A stretch of DNA of 64,000 nt from Metallyticus violacea (GCA_030762175.1 CM060843.1:116396869-116460868); one strand, 5' to 3'. Counted from the stretch's first letter, positions 12,085 to 23,128 are shown. Numbers and translations are program-made. The notes: a model not told the origin generated them from the letters alone.

Positions 12085-12620
12085 ATCACCATGACAAAAC
12101 CGTCCCATTGTTCAAAATGTGAACCATTCACGGCCAAGTAATATCCAGTCTATTACGAAAACTGGTTATTTTCTTTTGAATTGTGTGGGCATAGTTAGTA
12201 CCACTTCATCTCTAATTCTTCCTTTTAGATCTTCAATATTGCTTTCAAGATACATCCTGGACTTAAAATGTCCCTATAGAAATAATTCTGAGATATGTCT
12301 TCTTTTGGTTCATTTACAAGGGGTCAGGAAATCTATTGCTCCTTTCGCTTAATGATGAGAAGCATCATTTTGTTGAAACTAAAAGTTCTCTTGAGGAACA
12401 TTAAGAAACAACCGCCTGTTTAAGCAGGAATAATAAAACTATTTCGCAAAATTTGTAGATATTTATCAGAATTGCAATTTCCTTCTACTAAAGTTCGATA
12501 ACTTATATTCTTTTCTACTACGCCTGCACCTGGATGTGTTGTGTCATTCAATAAGATTTGTAGCGAAATCGGCACCGAGAAACACAACCATTTAAATAGA
12601 AAATTTTCTTATTGGAAGAT
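12085..12620 (-). pseudogene. Decayed Tc1/mariner-superfamily transposase (C-terminal half)
   Basis: Read on the minus strand with several frame changes, this region gives fragments that line up in order with insect Tc1/mariner-type transposases. First comes a DTTHPGAG-like stretch, then a NSDKYLQIL segment (compare SDKYLEIL in the family), then YLESNIEDLKGRIRDEV, which matches the helix before the C terminus, and finally LAVNGSHFEQ, matching the usual terminal NGGHFEHL-type motif. Stop codons and frameshifts are scattered throughout, and the N-terminal helix-turn-helix and first catalytic Asp are not recognisable. The assignment rests on motif order recalled from the family and has not been tested by alignment. 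The element's ends are unknown; hairpins at 11.96-12.07 kb could belong to its 3' side. It is certainly inactive. Confidence 0.5.
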
Positions 12621-13195
12621 AATCTTTCAAAATTTGATTTTCATGATTTTAATCACAAAGCATTCCTTCTGTTTAAACCTTATTTCCCTAACTGTCGTAA
12701 GAGCTAAATATTGTATAGCTCATTTCTATGATATCTCCCATGCATATTCACGACTAACAATTAATTAATCCATCCTCTTTCATAAATTTAAGACTTCAAT
12801 GGATAACACCGTATGAAGTGTTTTCTTCACAATTTACTGTTCTTGTCATTTAAGGTGTAATGTTTTTATTTTGGTAACTCATATCTCTTACTGATTTCTC
12901 TTCCAGTGTCCATAACTAACCATCATCAATATTCCTATTTCGATTCTTTCACCCCCCAAAAAAGAACACAATGAAGAATTATCAGCTCAGCAATGAAATA
13001 AGGGAGTACTGATTTATGCAGATGTTCGTTGTTTTCTTGGCCTACTATAAACACACTTATTTTATTGTAATAGTTGGGCACAGATACTGAGTAACACTCT
13101 TTATATATATATATATTTGATTTGATATATTTTACATATATTTGATTTGCCTGTCCTTCCGTGTATTTTAATCATGTTTTATGGCTTAGACATTC

Positions 13196-13199
<4 letters not shown>
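12621..13199. other. AT-rich sequence, probably flank of the transposase relic
   Basis: Nothing recognised. A short (TA)n run lies at 13102-13118. Confidence 0.4.

Positions 13200-13238
<39 letters not shown>
13200..13238. repeat. (AT)n microsatellite
   Basis: About 19 AT units. Confidence 0.95.
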
Positions 13239-13240
<2 letters not shown>

Positions 13241-13672
13241 TTGGGTAGTGCTCATTTTGCCATCCATATCAGAATTAGCTTGTTGATGAATTTGTTTATT
13301 TATTTTATCTACAATATTACAATGGAGCAAATAACCAATTATTGCACTCAATAATTGACCTAGATACACTTTATTGTTTTACACCAAAACACGTACCTGG
13401 ATTAATATCATTAAACCCAAAATAAAATTAAAAATACATTTCGGATATAATTAAAACGAAACGCTGAGAGCTATTACATAAATTATGGCATATAACGGAT
13501 AAGCCTATTATTTGCAGGTGAAAGAACGACGTTACATTAGCTGTACCTAATAACCAGTCATGCGAAGCGATTAATATTGATCGGCTATTTGGATTAATTT
13601 GAGCAATTAGTCATTCAACTCAGTTTTGTGAAGAAAAAACCACCGCAAGCTTCTCGCCGTATATATATATAT

Positions 13673-13730
13673 AAATTAACGAAAAGTCTCAATCCCGGTT
13701 TTTATTGATTTCTAAAACTGAGCACACTGC

Positions 13731-13829
<99 letters not shown>

Positions 13830-13938
13830 CAGTGTGCTCAGTTTTAGAAAAAAAAATATAGAGAGAGAGAAAGAGAGGTAATGTGCTCAATTTTAGAAAT
13901 CAATAAAAACCAGGATTGATATATATATATATATATAT

Positions 13939-13971
<33 letters not shown>

Positions 13972-14028
13972 CAGTGTGCTCAGTTTTAGAAATCAATAAA
14001 AACTGGGATTGAGACGTTTCGTTAATTT
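13673..14028. repeat. Foldback repeat with microsatellite core
   Basis: A 356-bp imperfect palindrome. The left arm starts aaattaacgaaaagtctcaa, passes tctaaaactgagcacactgcc and runs into (CT)n(AT)n. The right side is (AT)n(AG)n followed by ggcagtgtgctcagttttag and ends gacgtttcgttaattt. The right-arm unit occurs three times as direct copies (about 13828, 13879 and 13971), each preceded by a GA or TA array. It resembles a foldback or MITE-type element that expanded around its own simple-sequence loop. No coding capacity. Confidence 0.8.
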
Positions 14029-14167
14029 CTGTGTGACGATCAATTAATAACTCTGGCTTGTAGGCAAAAAGCTATACCCTAAATGCTGCAGCATTGACAA
14101 TTGGTTACTGAATTATGCATCATTCTTTAAGGAACTGGCAAGCAAACAAAATTCAAAGCGAAACTTT

Positions 14168-14169
<2 letters not shown>

Positions 14170-14222
<53 letters not shown>
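14170..14222. repeat. (AT)n microsatellite
   Basis: About 26 AT units. Confidence 0.95.
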
Positions 14223-14224
<2 letters not shown>

Positions 14225-15217
14225 TATATAGGTAGGTAAAATAAAAATTTAAACTTAATTAGCAATCTTCTGTGTCTCAAGCTAGGATTTTAAGAAATAA
14301 ACTCATGTCGATGCAACTGCAGCCCGTCAGTACTTTTGACAATTAAGCGATGTTCCTTTTTCTTTTTATTTCCCACTGCAGCTGAAAGGTTTTCATTTTC
14401 ATATTTTGTAAAGTTAGTTAGCGCAGTTTATCATCACTGGCCACAGATCATACAGCTTACCACTAATCTGCCTTTCAACACAAGCCGATCCTTAATCCTT
14501 GTCAAGCTATAGAACTGAGAAAGCGGACGATTTATTTATGGCTTCATTGTCCCATACGGATTACCCCAGCCTTTGTGTCTAAGGGAGAGAATGGATATTC
14601 GGTAGCAGTATTGTTATTTTGGAGAATGCAGGTAATGCATTTTTATATATAGAAAAGAACACAATACAAAAACTATCTTGCAAGAGTAGGAAAACTTATT
14701 TTGACTAATTTTTGACTAAAAGATTTACGTTACATAAGAAATAAATGGTACAAAATAAGACAGAGAGAGAGAGAGAGAGAGAGAGATATTGGGGGTGGGG
14801 CCCTTACGCCTGTATTTATGGTAGTTCAAAACGAAATAATGTAATATCTATCAACTTACATTTTTAGTAATGTTTAGAGCCGGTTTTACCACTATGATAT
14901 CAAATATGATGGACTACAAATTCGGTATGATGTAACATTTTTAATTGCAGAATGATTAAGTATATAGTGCATAAATGCAGCTAACTGTAAGTATGAAAGA
15001 ACGCATATAGTAACATATTTGCATTTGTGCAATTTTCTGGTGGAATCTCTAGCAATGCGTATTACCCTCTTTCTTTCAGGAAAGAAAAAAAAAAACCGAG
15101 GTAAGACTATAAAATACTGCTTCAACAGTGTTTAGCACCAAAGAGCTTGCTAGCGTTTCATAATATCATGGACCAATACTTGTAAATTGGGTGTTTAGTA
15201 TTTTGCAGTAAACCATC
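14223..15217. other. Unique sequence with (GA)n run
   Basis: Holds a (GA)n tract at 14760-14786. The 14400-14600 stretch is less AT-rich than its surroundings and contains tttatttatggc, but no gene was recognised. Confidence 0.45.
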
Positions 15218-15228
15218 ACATTGGCTAC

Positions 15229-15520
15229 GTCGGTCCTGGTGGTGTAGTGGTTACCATACTTGCCTTCAAAACCCAAGATCGCGTTCAAACCCGGCCAAGA
15301 TCGATGTATTTTTTTCGGGGCGTAAAAATGCTAAGTATGGCTTCCTTCGTAAGGGAAGTAAAGCCGTGGGTCCCGTGTCGTGCATTTACGGCACGAAATA
15401 GAACCTCAAGCCTGAAAGAAGAGGCCTCTGAGCAAAATTTGTCGGCCGTTTCACGCCCTGAATTGAATGGTACGCTAATGAGCTGAGATTTTAAAGAGCG
15501 TCCATAAATAAACCAAATAA
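15229..15520 (+). repeat. SINE family A, copy 4, full length with 11-bp TSD
   Basis: Best complete family A copy, 292 bp. Head: gtcggtcctggtggtgtagtgg (A box) and gcgttcaaacccggcc (B box). Body: tttttcggggcgtaaaaatg, cttccttcgtaagggaag, cgtgcatttacggcacg. 3' end: agagcgtccataaataaacc. The perfect 11-bp direct repeat acattggctac at 15218-15228 and 15521-15531 fixes both ends. Confidence 0.95.
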
Positions 15521-15800
15521 ACATTGGCTACAAATTATTTCCAAGATTCTAACTTTATATCGTTTATTCTAATTTCAAATTCAGTGTCACAAAGAAGCTT
15601 ACTTGTTTGTAGTCTCAAAAGTTCCTGCCATAAAATACTTGAAGAACATGAAAGCTCCACTGTCCAAACACAAGGCTTTCCAAACGAACTCATTAAACCA
15701 ACTTTAATGCAGTGGGTAAGAGGATCATTCTATAAGATTCGGCAAGTGGAAGATGGACAACATGTTTCTCAACAATTAGCAGCTATATGCTGTTGACACT

Positions 15801-15849
15801 TTTCTTTTCTTTTTTCTTTCTTTCTTTCTTTCTTTCTTTTTTTTTTTCC
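15801..15849. repeat. (TTTC)n / T-rich simple repeat
   Basis: Tandem TTTC units flanked by T-runs. Confidence 0.9.
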
Positions 15850-15956
15850 TAAGTCTGGTCTATATCAGGAAGAGTAGTCATGTGTAAATCCTTTTCCCAA
15901 AACCTTGGAGATTAATGATGACCTATCTTTATTTCAACTGTACTCTATTGAAAAGA

Positions 15957-16230
15957 CCGCTCAGGGAGGCCGAGGTCGCTAAGGCGCGGACTCATGAGGG
16001 GGAGATCTATGATTCGAATCCCGCTAGGACCGTCCTCCCTAGCTGAGGTTTTTTCCAGGTTTTCCTCAGTCCTCGTAAATGGCAAGTGCCGTTGGTACCC
16101 TAAACGTAGGCCTGGAGCTTTTCCTTCCTTTAAAAAAGAAATCCTTTCCCCATTTATTATTCATTATTTCATCTCATATATCATCAGTGCCCATCGCCTG
16201 TAGTAAATATGGGCGTTAAACATCATTTTA
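15957..16230 (+). repeat. SINE family B, copy 4
   Basis: Family B head ggccgaggtcgctaaggcg, B box tgattcgaatcccgc, then gaggttttttccaggtttt, cctcgtaaatggc and the tail gggcgttaaacatcatt. More diverged than copies 1 and 2, and no target duplication was convincing. Confidence 0.88.
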
Positions 16231-16781
16231 AAAATGGTTATCTTTGTTTCAATTTCACAAGGAGTTTTATTTTTCGAAGTATGGCAGTAGGGAGGGGGCA
16301 CAAACAAAAGTGTAACCCTACAGTGAGTCGTGACTTCAATAAGTCTGCTGTAACATGTAAAGAATGAAAATGATTCAAATTTCAAGAATGTGGAGTAACT
16401 GATTGGAACCTAGTTTCTTTAATTTTATGTTTTTGCTACGGTTGTTAGCTTACGCCCAATAACTGTACTTATGCTCGACTTTATTTTGGAAAAGGGAAAA
16501 TATTTATTTTAATTCTACCATTTCTATTAAATTTCCACTTTCTGGCCTTCGTTGCACGTTTGGATGAACACATTTGTTATGAAAATGAACTTAGGATCTT
16601 GGAAGCAAAATTACGTATTCCTGAGTAAGAAATGCTAATTGGGAACCAAATCCTCCCCCGCCTTCTGAATGTATGTTATTAAAACATAAACCCCATAAAG
16701 TCACCGCAAATATATGTAGACTGGGATTTCAGAGTTTGGCAAATGGAAATATTTACCTTGGTTTGTCAGACCAAAACTCAC
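16231..16781. other. Unique AT-rich sequence
   Basis: No recognised gene or repeat. Confidence 0.45.
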
Positions 16782-16843
16782 CTGCTACAACGGAATCCGG
16801 AAACCCATCTTCGAGTAGCTCTGCTGTTTCCAGATAATGAATC
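16782..16843 (-). CDS. Candidate internal exon of an unidentified gene
   Basis: On the minus strand a 62-nt segment encodes IHYLETAELLEDGFPDSVVA and ends in an exact consensus donor, CAG then GTGAGT (donor bases at 16781-16776). A plausible acceptor (caaatag) lies at its 5' side. The segment would add one base, 20 codons and one base. The composition is protein-like and unlike the surroundings. Against it, a nine-base donor match is expected about once by chance on both strands of a window this size, and the acceptor is ordinary. The product is not recognised. A second candidate exon on the same strand lies about 290 nt upstream, but I could not find a donor there that would join them in phase. 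Confidence 0.3.
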
Positions 16844-17129
16844 CTATTTGAAACTTGCAAAGGTTATGCTTTTTGCCATACTGTCAACGTATCGGATCTT
16901 CCAAATAGCTTCTTATATTTCAAATGGGTATAACTTCGTATCCAACAATCAAATTAATTTTGCATAATTAATTGATCAGTTAAGACATACAACGATGTGC
17001 TGTTATACAGCGTTCAGCTATTTACAAATTTAGACTGAATTTTCGCTATTGAATGTGTGTTTACAGTTTTTGTCGCCTACATCTTATGTAGAATATTGAA
17101 AACATGCTAACCAAACAGTAAAAAGCATC

Positions 17130-17298
17130 CTATTTGCTGTAGTTTTCAAACTCAGAACCAGTAATCAAGAAAAACGGGCGTATCGTTGAAGATTTGGAAT
17201 TTATATAACAGACACTATGAGCATTCCTTGGCGGCTCCGATAGTTCGACGAAATAGTATGTTTGTGCAAAGGTAAAAATACGGGACGGTTGCGCATGT
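17130..17298 (-). CDS. Candidate (possibly terminal) exon of an unidentified gene
   Basis: On the minus strand a good acceptor (gtttttcttag, AG at 17300-17299) opens into 55 uninterrupted codons ending at TAG (17132-17130). The peptide includes HAQPSRIFTFAQTYYFVELS and ends SEFENYSK, a mixed, non-repetitive composition. CpG content is raised relative to neighbours. No AATAAA is close downstream, which argues against a true terminal exon, and no consensus donor lies inside it. No family was recognised. It could be an exon, an old transposon piece, or chance. Confidence 0.3.
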
Positions 17299-17639
17299 CT
17301 AAGAAAAACGTGCACAGAATCGAAGAGGTTTTCAAACGTAGGCTGAACAAGTCAATAAAACTATGAACTGCTCAGAAGACTGGCTGTTTTGAATATGAAG
17401 CTATACAGGTTACAACTGCTGTAGGCTTCAAAGTTAAAAGTAAATGCAGACTGGCTGAACTATGGCCAAGCTTTGAAGGACATCGGCTGGTTTTAGTAAT
17501 GAAACAACTTCTCCTATAAGTAACAAAGTGAACCATAGAATCTTTGACATTTTAGAATGCCTAAATTTGGAGAGTTGTAATTTGATGTATACAACATTAA
17601 TAATGGCAGGTATGAAATATATTACAATTTAATTTTATC

Positions 17640-18235
17640 TACAAACAAAACAAAGATAATGGCCTTTAATGAGAAGAATCCTGTTAGATCGAAGATACTA
17701 CAAATGAAAAAAAAAATATTAGAACAGGTATACCACTTCAATTTTTAGGATGTGATATTATTTTTAATTTTTACAATAACATTGAGATGAAAGTTAGCAC
17801 ATTTCAAACCGTTTGTGGAACAATTAGAAGAATTTTAGGAAGAAGAAGTATACAAATGAAGTTATACAACGCTATGACTGCGCCTACTTTTCCAAATCGT
17901 ATACAGTGACAAGAAGATCACGTATGTAGTCTGCGAAAATGAATGTTATGAAAGATGTAAGTTGATAAAATTAGAAATGAAAAAATGAGATCAGATTTGA
18001 ATATGTTTTCAATTAACGATAGAATACATCTATTAAAATGAAATGGAAAGATCATATTGGTAGAATGAAAGAAAATATATTGCCAAAGAAGATAATGAAT
18101 TATAAACCAATTGGGAGGAGAGATATGGGAAGACCGGGTAAAAGGTGGCTTGACGATAGAGACAAGAACAGGTGAAATTACCTAATCACTGAAAATAAGG
18201 GAAAGAGTAACCTTAGGGATGAGCGACTGTAAAGT
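17640..18235 (+). pseudogene. LINE reverse-transcriptase C-terminal region (decayed)
   Basis: Translating with frame changes gives, in order, KTKIMAF, a truncated NPVRSKI, FLGCDIIF followed by CGTIRRILG, MKLYNAMTAPT, and then MNYKPIGRRD and the GRPGKRWLDD equivalent. This ordered series is the familiar thumb and C-terminal region of an abundant insect non-LTR retrotransposon lineage, whose catalytic FADD box would lie upstream. Many stops and frameshifts are present, and the 5' part of the element is absent here. A second scrap of the same 3' end lies at 32248. The 3' end seems to run on to about 18235 (ctaatcactgaaaataaggg), without a poly(A) tail that I can identify. Confidence 0.7.
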
Positions 18236-18639
18236 GCCGCCTTGGGCACTAGATCAGCTGAGTGAAAATCGAGTTGTACAATACCGACAAAGCACAGCAG
18301 CGAAGGATCCCAGAGCGTTATCGATTGTTGGCGTTATGTTACGACGACTCTGCATTGCTGACCGCCACTTAAAATGAAGCAATGCAGGTGGCAACCTCTA
18401 AGTTTTATTCAGGGCTGCCCATTCTTGCACTACACAGATAATATGGCCACCAGAAGCTAGATATATACATCAGTGAACCTGGATCGGTTTGAACACGACA
18501 AAGCGAGGGAGGAAAAAAAACCTGCCGGAAGATCCAGTCTATTGTCAGGTGAGCTAGCTCGGGGATTTATATAGTATATTTCGTTTTAAAATGTACGGAA
18601 TGGTTTAGAGGGTTACAGAATAAATGAAAATATTCTCAT

Positions 18640-18880
18640 TAAAGAAAAATATACGTCGGGGCTGTAACCAGAGAGATGCCTTTCGGAAAATGTATCAGAT
18701 ACAAAGCAATAATATCAAGGTTTAGTTTCTCCCTAACGTTGTTTAACATTTATCTTCAGAAATATTTAGAAAATTCAAAGAAAAATTGTAATGGAATGGA
18801 AATAGAATAGTACACACATTTGCAGATGTACCCGTTGGCTATACTTTGGGATTATGGAAGCAAGTATTGAGAAATGTACT
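18640..18880 (+). pseudogene. LINE reverse-transcriptase palm fragment
   Basis: Two frames together give SLTLFNIYLQKYLENSKKNC followed by a GMEIE-type stretch and then FADVPVGY. These correspond to the LSPTLFNIYLE block and the FADD catalytic box of the insect LINE lineage whose C-terminal region lies just upstream at 17.6 kb. The second Asp of the box is Val here. The order (C-terminal piece upstream of palm piece) shows they are separate insertions or a rearranged copy. Nonfunctional. Confidence 0.6.
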
Positions 18881-19124
18881 TATTGGCGATTAAAATTACT
18901 TTAAATAAAACGACATTTTTATTACATAGAGACGAAACTGTGGTTTGATTCTGAAAGAAGAAGAGACTTAATTAAAGACTGTAATAAAACATTACTTTTT
19001 GCGAGAGATATAAAAGACTTCATTATTCGATATGTATATATGTGCTTACGTTAGCTTATAAATAGTTAATTTAGAGAAAGGTAACATCATGTTAAAAACC
19101 TAAATACAATATCTAATTTAAAAA

Positions 19125-19450
19125 TTATAACAGGAATACTCCAAGAACTAATATTAGTTGCTATATTGTGTCCTATATTCAGAATCACCAGCTAATCAGA
19201 ACCGTTTACCTGGTGTACATGTAGATGATGTAGTAATGCTCACCAGACATGAAAGAAATAATTACAAAATGCTCTGAATAATATTACTCAGTGGCTACCA
19301 AAATGGTGATTTAAAATAAACGGAAAAATGCGGAGTCGGTAGCACAAACCAAACATTTTTCTCATATTTCGGATCGTTTGAAAGTTCAAGATCAACGAAT
19401 CCCTCTCAACAACTGAGTAAAATTCCTTGGAGTACTTCTGAATGCTTCTG
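19125..19450 (+). pseudogene. Jockey-like LINE reverse-transcriptase fragment
   Basis: Ordered blocks match Jockey-clade reverse transcriptases. There is a GILQELILVAIL segment (compare GVPQGSVLGPIL), then VHVDDVVMLTRHERN (compare the YADDTA box), then a NNITQWLPKW-FKING stretch (compare W-WRIKINPDK), and a final KFLGV-type block near 19425. Several stops and frame changes interrupt it. The DD pair of the catalytic box is still readable. It differs from the lineage at 17.6-18.9 kb, so two LINE types are interleaved within 2 kb. Confidence 0.6.
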
Positions 19451-20324
19451 AGTACTTCTCAAATCCACCACCCATTCCTGTACGTCTTAGCTGATCTATT
19501 TTCACCTGAAACATGCCATAGACAATGATCTACTTACAACATAATAATAAAAACGGTGAATATAAATATGCAGTTCCATTGTAGCTTTCTTGATGTTTGA
19601 CGAAAATATGTCACATATGTGTAATCTGTCTCCGATGTAATTACCACCTGGGCGTTCACAATTTACGTTATTATTTTCCACATTTCGGGTTGTCTTTCTT
19701 TGTAATTTTGTCCGAGAATTGCCGAAAATAGTACTTCTTTGTACTCATTAATTAAATGTGGCACTGTTACTTTGTTTTGAATACTAAATATTCTTTTAGA
19801 TGTTTAGACATAATGTATTATTTGGCTTTAATGTACGATTTAAAATACATAGCACATAAACAAAAACGCATCAACAAACAGCCCACGGAGTAATAAATAT
19901 TCCCGAAACAGCCTTCTCGACGCTCGGATACAGTCGCAATACTAGTAATTTTGACAAGTAACTAATGACAAAATTTCACGATACTACCATTGTGGAATAA
20001 ATGTTCGTGAAATAGGTTTTATTAGAACTGCGGAATTATAGCTAGTAACTAGTAAACTAGTACACAATTACTTCGTGCAACAGGCCCCTGGTGTCTCCCT
20101 CATCTTGCTTCTCTCTCCCAGAGATGCTACCTGCTGGTATGACTTAGATATGGAACACCCTCTTATGTCCCCATCAATTCTACCAAATTCAATAGTCTAT
20201 ATTGATACCATAATAATATTTATAATACTGTTTTATGTATTGTTGCTGTGACTGTAAATTGTGAACATGAATGTTGTAGGTGTCTGTAATTTTAATGAAT
20301 GTAGGCGTAAATGAATTCAGAGTC
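19451..20324. other. Unique sequence with a possible repeat end
   Basis: The region near 20040-20100 (gctagtaactagtaaactag, then cgtgcaacaggccc) looks like the end of a repeated element and may be the distal part of the SINE that follows. Otherwise nothing recognised. Confidence 0.35.
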
Positions 20325-20464
20325 CCCGGTTTTAAAACTACCTGGTAGTTAGTAAAAACTTCGAAAAAAAGCCTTATCCAGAAATCTTGACCTGACCAGG
20401 AATCGAACCCAGGACATTCGGATTTAAAGTTGCATAAGCTGCCGCTAGATCATAGAGGCGATCC
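20325..20464 (-). repeat. tRNA-headed SINE family D, copy 1
   Basis: On the minus strand a tRNA-like head reads gatctagcggcagcttatgc and then a strong B box, tcctgggttcgattcctgg. A second copy with the same spacing and the ctagcggtggcacttagttt motif is at 36745-36972. The body runs on for an unknown distance below 20325. Copy number of two in the window and shared architecture support a SINE rather than a lone tRNA pseudogene. Confidence 0.6.
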
Positions 20465-22279
20465 CTTTAACTTAATTCAATAGGTTTAAATGAGACCAAT
20501 AAAGAAAAGTTTCTATAACTAAAATTATAGAGCAATATCACTTAACTGATACAGTTGTAAGTGCTATTCAGAATATTTAATCGTAAATTTTACGGTTGCT
20601 TTAAAGATTTTCCCCATTAGAATTCCCTTGTATGCAGTAGTAATTTTATTTCACACGCTAGACTTCTATGTGTGAAAGGAAGGTCCACTCTCATTTATAT
20701 GACTTTATTATTTAACAGCAAATATTTATTAACAACATAATTATGCTAATGTAAGCAAAATGTACATTCTGTTATAAAGTGGTGGTTATGGTTTTGTGCG
20801 CTTGTATGTGTCCGGGATCTTCTAGTATTGTGCCTTGACGCAGAAACACTTCAACAGATATTAGCATATAAATACAACTTCTTATAATTGCAGGACGATT
20901 CAAAAGGAAACAAATTGCTGGTTAGCGAGCACTTTCTTTGACCCGTCGGTGGTGCCACAAACTGTGCCCTGAATTTAAATGCCCCAAGAGGCAACGTGCA
21001 TTCATACGAACTTCCGTAGTTACAGAATGCAACATAACGACCTGTGTACAAATATGAGAAAATTTCGCCCGCTTGTTTTAGTTAGCAGTGAGGCAGATTA
21101 ATGAAAAAAAGACCAACATTACTTCCTGCAGTTACTTGTCTTGTGTAGACGCTAGGGTTGCCTTTAACCTAATGAAGTGTAGCCTCCAATTATGCTGCCC
21201 TCCTCCTTCTAGATTTCCGATCGTAAAGGTTCCCTACACATAAAGACGGAGATACTTTTCTTGAAAAGACCTCAGTTCCAGGCATCGTCGTTCTAGAAAT
21301 CTCTCCCTATACACCTGCCAATTGCACATTTACATGATTTTCCATTGTACTGTACCTGAAACCAGATCTATGTTGTCACTAGGTACGTAGGCGCTCAGTG
21401 CTAGGAAAAAAAATAAAATAAGTACATGATAAGTGAGCTACATAATACAACCTGTTGGAACATAAAACACTGACATCGTAAGTAAGAGCAACGAATTATT
21501 ACATTACCCCACCCGATCCGCGTTTTACATTGTAACCAGAGATAAACATGTGCGTCTACTTGTAATCTGATTGTTCTAGTGTGCGGTTATTGTTACACGA
21601 TAGCTATTTCATACAAAAATATAATACCTAGCAGCTTGCATATCTTCAATATAAGAAGAATTATATAAAAAGTTGTGACAAGGCAATGAAACATTCCCGA
21701 ACTCATGCTGATATAATATACTTTCGTCCTCTAGATGAGGGTCATATCTCCCTAAAGTTTTGACATGCACTTTTGTTACATTCTGTATAAATGGCTGTAA
21801 ATTATTTTATTTGTAAGCTTAAATAGTAAAACCTTTGTGAAATATAATTTTCATCCTGCACATAACATTTTTTTGTTATATTTTCTATATTCATAATACT
21901 TAAAAAAGGTATTCAATCCTTATGCGTTTTTCCGGTTTGATAGCTCTTAATAAGGTAAACAAATGTATTTATGAGATATTTTACATTTAAATTAATTTTT
22001 ACACTTAAAAACCAAACGTTTTCAGCAATGCATTCCAGTCACCCAACTTCGGCCACGCACGCGGCCGCAACGATCGATCGGCCGATGAATTATCGATCCG
22101 CAATCTCCGGGCTTTAAAGTCATATTTTCGACGCCAAGACAGCTGAGTTAATAAAGAAAGTTAAAGTTTTGGTTGCAGTGTATTAACATCTGCTCTTAAT
22201 GTACAAGTAACTTATTATTACGTGTGAAATAAGTTTAGTATACTAAAATACCACAGCATCAGTTAATATTACAATAGAA
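20465..22279. other. Unique AT-rich sequence with one CpG cluster
   Basis: Mostly featureless. A 70-bp CpG-dense patch at about 22040-22110, containing gcggccgc and cgatcgatcggccgat, stands out. Near 21760 ttttgacatgcacttttgtt resembles sequence at 45720 beside a transposase relic and may be a transposon end. Confidence 0.4.
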
Positions 22280-22981
22280 AATAATTGGGCATGACGCTTA
22301 CATACAAGCTTGATCTTCTAGAACAGGTGTAAGCAGTTTGTAGTGAATTTTCTGATGTCGTGGTTCCAAACAGAAATACCATAAGAAAGTTTGTTCTTAG
22401 AATTTGGAAAACAGGATGTGCATAAATGATGATGCTCTAACAGAGAATAAAATTCAATGACAAGAAACTACTCCCCGAATATCACAGAAAAAGAAATTTA
22501 AAAAAAGTCAGTACATAGAACTACTAAATTGATAAATCTGAAACTTGAATACTGGTTGCAGTTTAAGAATTACAAATGCTTAATGGCTTATGGCGCATCT
22601 ATAAATTACTGGAGTATTAGCAATTCGCAGTTAAATATGTCCGCTATGAAGTTTGATTTCATTTTCTTGAATGTGTTCCTTTGCTAAACTAAAGCATTCG
22701 AGCACAGAAAATTGCGATATTCTTTAGCATATATGAAAACATTTGCTTTAGTGTATACTGCAACTGCAAGACCAGTAACGCAGCCCAGATGTTTTCAACA
22801 TACAAGTTTTTTAGTACATTTATCCACTAATGAGGAACAGATGTCTTCCACACATTCAACCTACACTATCCGTGATAATTTGGAGGTGCTAAGGGAAGAT
22901 TTTAATTACAGAATCATTCTAAAGGAGTATGGTTTGTCGTTCTCCAGCCTGGGACAATTACTTGCGAAAAACCTTGATTAG
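22280..22981 (+). pseudogene. Decayed Tc1/mariner-superfamily transposase with paired HTH
   Basis: About 22340-22420 reads CSEFSDVVVPNRNTIRKFV followed by LRIWKTGCA. This matches the second helix-turn-helix of paired-type transposase N termini (F--VPNR-TI-R-V-KF-ETGS). About 22820-22945 reads STHSTYTIRDNLEVLREDFN followed by YRII, which fits the family block QDGATSHTARDT-LLRE-FP-RIIS; the second catalytic Asp sits in QDGA and is lost here (the aligned residues are QMSS). The interval between has stops and deletions, and the first catalytic Asp block is missing. The reading runs to a stop at 22981. The blocks are in the right order on one strand, so I read this as one degraded element of about 700 bp. 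No inverted ends were found. Confidence 0.5.
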
Positions 22982-23128
22982 TGAGGGTATAAAAATAACC
23001 CTCATATATGTACGAGTTTAAAGACAATATAACAGAAATGATAGGAATTTCGGAATCTTAATTTTGTGTTTGAAAACAAATGTTAACATATCATGTCAAC
23101 AATGCCTGACTGCTACTCTTTATCGTTA

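Noticed and set aside
13702..13890. Reading frame rich in Ser-Leu and Ile-Tyr repeats
   Set aside because: It is a translation of the (GA)n and (TA)n arrays in the foldback repeat.
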